A stretch of DNA of 64,000 nt from NCBI RefSeq assembly GCF_029870595.1, contig NZ_JAPDIR010000004.1:248001-312000 (forward strand). The letters are read 5' to 3'. The notes under the pieces are model-generated. The model did not search any database. It was given only the letters and a program-made list of their open reading frames with translations, and was not told the DNA's origin. The DNA is from Sphingomonas sp. CBMAI 2297. Lineage in GTDB: Bacteria; Pseudomonadota; Alphaproteobacteria; Sphingomonadales; Sphingomonadaceae. Position numbers and translations under genes: made by a program. Of this stretch, positions 58,427 through 64,000 are shown piece by piece. Position 1 is the stretch's first letter. Every line of letters begins with the position of its first letter.

Positions 58427-61132
58427 ATGAAACTCTCGACCTTACTTCTCGCCGCCACTTTTCTCTCCACCGCCGCACCCGCGTTCGGGCAGGCCGTGGA
58501 CACACCGCCGCCTGCCGACCAGGCCGGTGCGCAGGACGAGAATGGAAACGAAATCCTGGTGACCGGCAGCCGCATCCGCCGACAGGACATTGCCGGCGTG
58601 GGGCCGGCCACGGTGGTCTCCGCCGAGCAGATCGAGAGCACCGGCATCGTCAATGTCGAGACTCTGCTCCAGCGCCTGCCCGCCAATGCGGGCTTCGCGG
58701 GCAACCAGACCTCGGCCTATTGGACCGGGAACGGCTATGGCACCGCACAGGTCAACCTGCGCGGCCTCGGCATCAAGCGCACGCTGGTGCTGCTCAACAA
58801 CCGCCGCCTCGTCGCCGGTGGAACCGGCGCGAACTCCTCGCCCGATCTCAACATGATCCCCACCGTCGCCCTGGCCCGTGCCGATGTGCTCAAGGACGGT
58901 GCCTCGGCGATCTACGGTGCCGATGCGATGGCGGGCGTCGTCAATCTGGTGACGCGAGCGGATTTCAATGGCATCGGCGTCAGCGGCCGCAGCGGCGTCA
59001 CCGGGCGCGGCGATGGCGGCGACTATACGGTCGACCTGCTCGCCGGGAAGCGCGGCAGCCGCGGCGGCATCCTGCTTGCCGCCACCTATCAGAAGACCGA
59101 GCCGGTCAACATGGCGACCCGCGCGCCCTGCTCCTTGGCCGAGACCACGCCGGGATCGCTCAGCTGCGTCAACAGCGCCTCGACCATCGGCGGCCGCGCC
59201 GCGCTGCCGAACGGCCAGCAGATCAACTTCAACCAGGTCCCGGGCGGCAACGGCAATTTCTACGAGCCCTACAGCGCCGCGAAGCATAATTTCAATTCGA
59301 ACCCGTTCCTCTACGCAGTCAGCCCGATCGAGCGCATCTCGACCGCGATATTCGGCGATTATGACCTGACCGACCGGATCGAGCTGTTCGGCGAGTTCCT
59401 CTACACCCACCGCACGTCGAACCAAATCGCGACGCCGGGGACGCTGCGCAACCTCAACATCGCGGCGACCAATCCGACGAACCCGACCGGCCAGAACCTC
59501 GTGCTGATCCAGCGGCGCCTCGCCGAGCCCGGGCCCCGCGAATTCTATCAGCGGACCGATACCTGGCAGGGCACGCTGGGCTTCCGCGGCAAGCTCGCCA
59601 ACGACTGGGCCTGGGAAGTGGCCGGCGCCTATGGCCGCAACACCGGTGTCGAAGGTTCGACCAACGTCGCCAATCTCGACCATGTCCGCAACTCGCTCGA
59701 CACCGCCAAATGCAGCTTCGCGGCCGGCGCCGCCATTCCCTGCGCGGACTATCTCGGCTTTGGCGACCTGACGCCGAAGGTGCTCGACTATATCCTGTTC
59801 ACCTCGCGCGATACCGGCGGCAACTCGCTCCTGTCGCTGACCGGCGACCTCAACGGCTCGCTGTTCCGGCTGCCGGCGGGCGCGGTATCCTTCGCGACGG
59901 GCGTTTCCTATCGCGAGGAGAAGGGCTGGCGGAATCCCGATCCGCTCACCGTTGCCGGCGTGGCCAACACCAACCAGCAATCCCCCATCTCGGGCCGGGT
60001 CCGCGCCAAGGAAGCCTATCTCGAGCTGTCGGTTCCCGTCCTCGCCAACATACCCTTGTTCCGCGCGCTGACCCTTGACGGCGCGGTCCGCTATTCGAGC
60101 TACGACCTGTTCGGCGACGACTGGAACTACAAACTCAGCGCCGACTGGATGATCGTCGACGGCGTGCGCCTGCGCGGCACCTATGGCACCGGCTTCCGCG
60201 TCCCCAACGTCCCCGAACTGTTCGGCGGCGTCTCCGAAGGCAATCTCACCACCACCGATCCGTGCAGCCGCTATTCGAGCAGCAGCAACACCACCCTGGT
60301 CGCCAATTGCCGCGCCTCGGGCGTGCCGGCCGGCTATGTCCAGCTCGGCACCACCATATTGACCACGGTCGGCGGCAACCAGAACCTCAAGCCCGAGACC
60401 TCGAAGAGCTGGACCATCGGCACCGTCCTCCAGCCCAAGGGGATCGTGCCCGGGCTGTCGCTCACCGCCGACTGGTTCGACATCGACATCGCCGGTGCGA
60501 TCCGCGCCATCCCCGGCTCGACCAAGCTCGCGGTCTGCTATGCCAGCGCCAATTTGTCGCATCCCTTCTGCCGCGACTTCACCCGCAGCGCGCTGACCGG
60601 CGAAGTCACTTATCTCTCCGCCCAGCCGATCAACACCGGCCGCGAGCGGATGAGCGGGCTGGATCTCGGGCTGGTCTATGCCCGCAAGCTCAACCGGCTC
60701 GAGCTGCAGGTCGATCTCAACGCCACCTATCTGAACCGCTACGTCGTCGAGCCCTTCCCGGGCGGCGCGCCAATCGTCTTCGACGGACGCATCGGCGGCG
60801 GCAATGGCGGCTATCCGAAATGGCGCGGCTATGGGGTGGCGACCGCCCGGCAGGACGGCGTGGCCCTTACCTGGTCGACCCAGTGGATCGGCAAGGCGCA
60901 GGACTTCAACGCGGCACCGACCGCGATCGGCTATCGCACGCCGGACATCTTCTATCACAATGTCCAACTCGCCTTCGAGATCGGCGCGAAGACCCGCTTC
61001 CAGCTGGGCGTCGACAATCTGTTCGACACCAGGGCGCCCTATATCGCCAGCTTCACCGACGGAAACACCGACACGATGACGTACGACCTGCTCGGACGCC
61101 GTTTCTATGTCGGCTTCCGCACGGCGTTCTGA
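58427..61132 (+). CDS. TonB-dependent outer-membrane receptor
   Basis: The 901-residue protein has a signal peptide (MKLSTLLLAATFLSTAAPAFG) and a TonB-box-like ENGNEILVTGSRI. The plug domain (about 50-170) has VNVETLLQRLPAN, VNLRGLGIKRTLVLLNNRRL and VLKDGASAIYGADAMAGVVNLVT. A 22-strand barrel follows, ending in Phe (RRFYVGFRTAF). It carries a ligand across the outer membrane using TonB energy. The ligand is not readable, but the HutC-type operator and regulator suggest a histidine-, urocanate- or imidazole-related compound. Two PepSY genes follow directly. Confidence 0.9.
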   Translation: MKLSTLLLAATFLSTAAPAFGQAVDTPPPADQAGAQDENGNEILVTGSRIRRQDIAGVGPATVVSAEQIESTGIVNVETLLQRLPANAGFAGNQTSAYWTGNGYGTAQVNLRGLGIKRTLVLLNNRRLVAGGTGANSSPDLNMIPTVALARADVLKDGASAIYGADAMAGVVNLVTRADFNGIGVSGRSGVTGRGDGGDYTVDLLAGKRGSRGGILLAATYQKTEPVNMATRAPCSLAETTPGSLSCVNSASTIGGRAALPNGQQINFNQVPGGNGNFYEPYSAAKHNFNSNPFLYAVSPIERISTAIFGDYDLTDRIELFGEFLYTHRTSNQIATPGTLRNLNIAATNPTNPTGQNLVLIQRRLAEPGPREFYQRTDTWQGTLGFRGKLANDWAWEVAGAYGRNTGVEGSTNVANLDHVRNSLDTAKCSFAAGAAIPCADYLGFGDLTPKVLDYILFTSRDTGGNSLLSLTGDLNGSLFRLPAGAVSFATGVSYREEKGWRNPDPLTVAGVANTNQQSPISGRVRAKEAYLELSVPVLANIPLFRALTLDGAVRYSSYDLFGDDWNYKLSADWMIVDGVRLRGTYGTGFRVPNVPELFGGVSEGNLTTTDPCSRYSSSSNTTLVANCRASGVPAGYVQLGTTILTTVGGNQNLKPETSKSWTIGTVLQPKGIVPGLSLTADWFDIDIAGAIRAIPGSTKLAVCYASANLSHPFCRDFTRSALTGEVTYLSAQPINTGRERMSGLDLGLVYARKLNRLELQVDLNATYLNRYVVEPFPGGAPIVFDGRIGGGNGGYPKWRGYGVATARQDGVALTWSTQWIGKAQDFNAAPTAIGYRTPDIFYHNVQLAFEIGAKTRFQLGVDNLFDTRAPYIASFTDGNTDTMTYDLLGRRFYVGFRTAF

Positions 61133-61136
61133 CGCG

Positions 61137-61847
61137 ATGCGCGCGATCCGATGGCCGCAACTGGTGCGGCGGACGCACAAATGGCTGGCGCTGCTGATCG
61201 GGGTCCAGGTCGTCTTCTGGACGGCCACGGGCTTCTACATGGTGGTCGTCCATATCGACACCATCCATGGCGATCATCTCGTCCGCCCCGCGCCGGCGCC
61301 CGCCGTCGCACTTGCCGGACTGTCCCCACCGGGAGCAGCGGCAGCCGCGGTGCCCGGAGCGAGCGAAGTGCGGCTGATCTCCCGTCTCGGCCGCCCCGCC
61401 TGGCGGGTGCAGGGCGCAGCGGGTGTAGCAGTGTTCGACGCACGGTCCGGCGCGCGCCTGGGTGAATTGAGCGAGGGCGAGGTTCGTGCCGCCGCGAAGG
61501 CGCGCTTCACCGGCGATGCGGAGATCGTCCGCGCGACCCGCCTCACGGCGCCGGTTCAGGAAATGGGCAAGCGCCCCCTGCCCTATTGGCAGGTCGAGTT
61601 CGCCGGCTGGAACCGCCCCACCCTCTACATCGCGCCGCAGACCGGCGAACTGCTCGCCCGGCGGCACCTGTTGTGGCGAGTCTTCGACTTCGCCTGGATG
61701 CTCCACATCATGGACTATGGCGAGCGCACGGACGTCAACAACCCGCTGCTGCGCGTCGCCACCTGGACCGCGCTCGCCATGGCGCTGACCGGCGCCTGGC
61801 TGCTGGTCTGGGCCTTTCCCCGCCGCAAGAAGCGAAAGTCGATCTGA
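61137..61847 (+). CDS. PepSY-associated inner-membrane protein, copy 1
   Basis: The 236-residue protein has two membrane helices: WLALLIGVQVVFWTATGFYMVVVHI near the N-terminus and WTALAMALTGAWLLVWAF near the C-terminus. The periplasmic PepSY-like domain lies between them (LYIAPQTGELLARRHLLWRVFDFAWMLHIMDY). The RTHKW and MLHIMD histidines fit the PepSY_TM family linked to metal or siderophore reduction at the inner membrane. It starts 4 bp after the receptor stop. Confidence 0.8.
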   Translation: MRAIRWPQLVRRTHKWLALLIGVQVVFWTATGFYMVVVHIDTIHGDHLVRPAPAPAVALAGLSPPGAAAAAVPGASEVRLISRLGRPAWRVQGAAGVAVFDARSGARLGELSEGEVRAAAKARFTGDAEIVRATRLTAPVQEMGKRPLPYWQVEFAGWNRPTLYIAPQTGELLARRHLLWRVFDFAWMLHIMDYGERTDVNNPLLRVATWTALAMALTGAWLLVWAFPRRKKRKSI

Positions 61848-62563
61848 TGCGCCTGCGCCTTTCCCAATTGCTGTTCCGCCGCATCCACAAATGGGTCGGC
61901 CTGGTGCTCGGCATCCAGTTCATCCTCTGGGCGCTCAGCGGCTCGATGATGGCGTTGCTCGACGCGGACGCCGTCGGCGGCCATGACGGCCCGGCGGCGC
62001 ACGTCATGCCCGTCGCGACCGACGGGCTGATCGCCCCCGCCCGGATCGCGGGGGTGCAGGCGGTCAGCGGCATGGCGCTGCGCGACCTGGCCGGAACACC
62101 CGTCTATGAGTTGACCACGGCAGCGGGCGTCCGGCTCGTCGATGCCCGGTCGGGCGCGCCGGTGCGTATCGATGGCCCCCGTGCCGTCGCGATCGCCGGT
62201 GAAGGCGCCACCGCGCCGGTCCTGCGCACCACTCTGCTCGAGCGACCGAATCTGGAAGCGCGCGAGCATGCCGCGCCGATGTGGCGCATCGACCTTGGCG
62301 ACGCCGAGCATTCCAGCATCTATGTCTCGGCGACGACCGGCCGGCACCTCGTCACTCGCGGCGACACCTGGCGCACCTGGGACTTCTTCTGGATGCTCCA
62401 CAACATGGACTATGCCAGCCGGACCAGCTTCAACCACCCGCTGATCATCCTCGTCGCCTTCGGAGTGCTGTGGCTGTCGGGCACCGGCTTCTATCTGCTG
62501 TTCAAGAGCTTCCGGAAATCCGACTTCCGCTGGCTGCGCCGCCGCAAGCCCGCCATGCGCTGA
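61847..62563 (+). CDS. PepSY-associated inner-membrane protein, copy 2
   Basis: The 238-residue paralogue of the preceding gene has the same plan: RIHKWVGLVLGIQFILWALSGSMMALL, a periplasmic domain with SIYVSATTGRHLVTRGDTWR and FFWMLHNMDYASRTSFNHPL, and the C-terminal helix IILVAFGVLWLSGTGFYLLF. Its ATG overlaps the stop of copy 1 by one base (TGATG). The pair probably forms one heteromeric complex serving the receptor. Confidence 0.8.
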   Translation: MRLRLSQLLFRRIHKWVGLVLGIQFILWALSGSMMALLDADAVGGHDGPAAHVMPVATDGLIAPARIAGVQAVSGMALRDLAGTPVYELTTAAGVRLVDARSGAPVRIDGPRAVAIAGEGATAPVLRTTLLERPNLEAREHAAPMWRIDLGDAEHSSIYVSATTGRHLVTRGDTWRTWDFFWMLHNMDYASRTSFNHPLIILVAFGVLWLSGTGFYLLFKSFRKSDFRWLRRRKPAMR

Positions 62564-62569
62564 CCCGGT

Positions 62570-63343
62570 TCAGTCGAGCTTGACCTCGAAGGTGGCGGTC
62601 AGCGCGTAGCGGCTCGCCGGGTGCGTGAGCATTGCGTGCGAAACCAGCCGCTTCCCGCTCCAGGTCCGGCGGTGCATCACCAGGACGGGATCGTCCGCCT
62701 GCATGCCGAGCACCGCACGCACCCCGGGATCGGGCATCTCGGCGGTCACCCGATGCTCCACCCGGGCGATCGGCGCGATGCGAGTCAGATATTCATTGGG
62801 AGTCTGCAGGCGGAAATCCATGTCGCCATAGCCGGGCGCCATCGACGCCAGCACCAGCCGGTCCTCCAGCTGCAGCGGGAAATCGGCCTCGTGATGAACG
62901 ATCAGGCTGTGGAACAGCCGCGTGCCCACCCGAACGTCGAGCAGCGCCGCATGCGCGGCATCGGCCTTGATCGCTTCGTTGCGCAGCACCCGCGCCCTGT
63001 AGCTGTGCCCGCGCGCGCGCACCTCATCGGCGATGTTGCGGATCTCGATCATGTGGCCGATCGGCTTGGGATCCGCAACGAACGTGCCCGCACCGGCGCG
63101 GCGCGTCAGGAAGCCGGCACCGGTCAGCTCGCGCAATGCGCGGTTCGCAGTCATCCGCGACACGCCGAACTGCTCGACGATCTCCGCTTCGGAAGCCACC
63201 CGATCGCCCGGCTTCAGCTTGCCGGAGCGGACCAATCCGATGATCGACCGCTTGATCTCGCGGTAGCGGGGTTCCGGCACATCGCTTGCCGGGGCTTCCT
63301 CGATTTCATGGGAATCCCGGGGGAGTGCTTCGGCGTGATCCAT
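62570..63343 (-). CDS. hutC: GntR-family regulator, HutC (histidine utilisation repressor) type
   Basis: The 257-residue protein has a disordered N-terminus, a GntR winged helix (RYREIKRSIIGLVRSGKLKPG, VSRMTANRALRELTGAGFLTRRAGAGTFVA) and a UTRA ligand domain. IEIRNIADEVRARGHSYRARVL, NEYLTRIAPIARVEHRV and HRRTWSGKRLVSHAMLTHPASRYAL are very close to HutC proteins that sense urocanate. The stop lies 6 bp from the second PepSY stop on the opposite strand. It probably represses the receptor operon and itself. Confidence 0.75.
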   Translation of the reverse strand: MDHAEALPRDSHEIEEAPASDVPEPRYREIKRSIIGLVRSGKLKPGDRVASEAEIVEQFGVSRMTANRALRELTGAGFLTRRAGAGTFVADPKPIGHMIEIRNIADEVRARGHSYRARVLRNEAIKADAAHAALLDVRVGTRLFHSLIVHHEADFPLQLEDRLVLASMAPGYGDMDFRLQTPNEYLTRIAPIARVEHRVTAEMPDPGVRAVLGMQADDPVLVMHRRTWSGKRLVSHAMLTHPASRYALTATFEVKLD

Positions 63344-63926
63344 CGAAGCTGTATATAACGCTCGCGGCGGAGCGCCATGGCGCGTCCCCGAAATGGTGGC
63401 TTTTCACGGTGGATGGCTCCGGGCTCCGGCGCATCCCGACCCGCGGGGCGGCTGGTTATACCTTCGTATAGACCGAGGCGACCAAGAGATAGCGGCGACG
63501 CCGTTGGTATCTCTAGCTGATCGCCCTGCCGGAACCTAAGTCGCATGCTGCAATCCCGGGCTGGCTTCGCTTCGGATCGCACCGAGGAACCAACAACCAT
63601 GCAATGCGACAGTAGTCGAGAAACCGCGCCACTGTCGCCGTCTGGTCGGAGCTGAGGTTCGGCTTCCTGCTGGCGGCGCGGTCGCGCCACAGCGAGGTGC
63701 CGGCATGAACATCCCTTGAAGCGGAACGCATCCGTGCCCCGCCGCCAGGCCGCCAGAGCGGCAATCCGCGCCGTCGCGCCGCCGATGCACGAAAGCGTAT
63801 CCCCGACAACCCAATTCCGCCGCAGCGAGCCGGCTCGGGAAACGCGCATTCGCGGCGCGGACCCGGGCGGTGCTCCGGCGCAGCTCACATTGACGAAGCT
63901 CGCTTGGTCAAAGCCAGGAAGACGAC
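63344..63926. other. 583-bp gap between hutC and the right-edge gene
   Basis: Besides the operator-like sites near 63350 and 63457 I see no supported gene. A - strand frame at 63513-63720 contains a protein-like patch (DQTATVARFLDYCRIAWLLV) without start or context and may be a remnant. The stretch probably carries the promoter of the gene starting at 63927. Confidence 0.45.
63350..63359 (-). promoter_or_regulatory. Partial HutC-type operator before hutC
   Basis: TGTATATAAC (+ strand) keeps one half of the TGTATATACA palindrome and lies 6 bp before the hutC ATG, where repressor binding would block expression. It supports autoregulation. A second small inverted repeat, TATAC-CTTC-GTATA, lies at 63457-63470. 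Confidence 0.45.
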
Positions 63927-64000
63927 ATGACCCTGATGACGAAGGCCCCGCCGGGCGCGCCCAAACGGCCCCGCGATCCCAGGCTATCGGTGCGCGCGAT
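63927..64000 (+). CDS. Start of an unidentified protein (partial, cut by the window edge)
   Basis: An ATG at 63927 opens a frame that stays open to the edge (MTLMTKAPPGAPKRPRDPRL, then SVRA). Twenty-four residues are visible, Pro- and Arg-rich, with no recognisable domain. A GGAAG lies about 8 bp upstream. Its divergent position next to hutC suggests possible HutC control. Confidence 0.4.
   Translation, partial: MTLMTKAPPGAPKRPRDPRLSVRA

Overview
The window is GC-rich chromosomal DNA from an alphaproteobacterium, most likely Sphingomonas or a close relative in the Sphingomonadales. This rests on the order of housekeeping genes (trpD-trpC-moaC ... moeA-lexA-comEC-gltX-gltA, then recG-sdhE-mfd), the alphaproteobacterial LexA box in front of lexA, abundant PilZ and DUF2336-type signalling proteins, a TonB-dependent receptor with PepSY partners, and dispersed palindromes of the CGTCATCCCCGC...GCGGGGATGACG type. 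No database search was possible; every identification is from reading the sequence.

Layout. 1-7.5 kb: tail of a probable trpG, an EF-hand protein, an M23 peptidase, trpD-trpC-moaC, a glutathione transferase behind a perfect inverted repeat, a multi-PilZ protein and moeA. 7.5-14.7 kb: SOS-box-controlled lexA, a comEC/EF-hand operon, gltX, gltA and two small envelope proteins. 14.7-26.3 kb: a histidine-less sensor kinase with a DUF2336 partner, a membrane nucleotidyltransferase-like protein, namZ with a DOMON-like protein, an alginate-export porin, tyrS, a one-domain PilZ protein, small envelope proteins and dense palindromic repeats. 26.3-39.3 kb: recG, sdhE, mfd, a globin-coupled chemotaxis-type transducer, a GAF protein, a GGDEF/EAL protein, moaA, nadK and tRNA-Asn.

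40.0-49.3 kb is the most unusual block. One strand carries a MarR-like regulator, a small double-glycine-leader peptide, an LpxL-like acyltransferase, an HlyD adaptor, a C39-peptidase ABC exporter, an acyl carrier protein, a FabF-like ketosynthase, two related nucleotidyltransferase-fold proteins, an outer-membrane barrel and a secreted alpha/beta hydrolase. Most of these genes overlap by 1 to 8 bases. I read it as one operon that makes, possibly acylates, trims and exports a glycine-rich peptide: a candidate lipopeptide or bacteriocin-like system. A perfect 10-bp inverted repeat lies between regulator and peptide gene.

49.6-58.1 kb is an alkylation-damage repair island: two AlkB-like dioxygenases, Ada, AlkA, a second methyltransferase, a PF09859-type oxygenase, a ChaC-like glutathione-degrading enzyme, a SnoaL-like protein, two uncharacterised genes and several gene remnants. 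Six copies of one sequence motif, five in front of + strand genes and one in front of a broken - strand gene, suggest a shared regulon, probably Ada's.

58.3-64 kb holds a TonB-dependent receptor, two PepSY membrane proteins and a HutC-like GntR regulator. A TGTATATACA palindrome in front of the receptor and a partial copy in front of the regulator suggest that the regulator controls the receptor operon. A new reading frame begins at the right edge.
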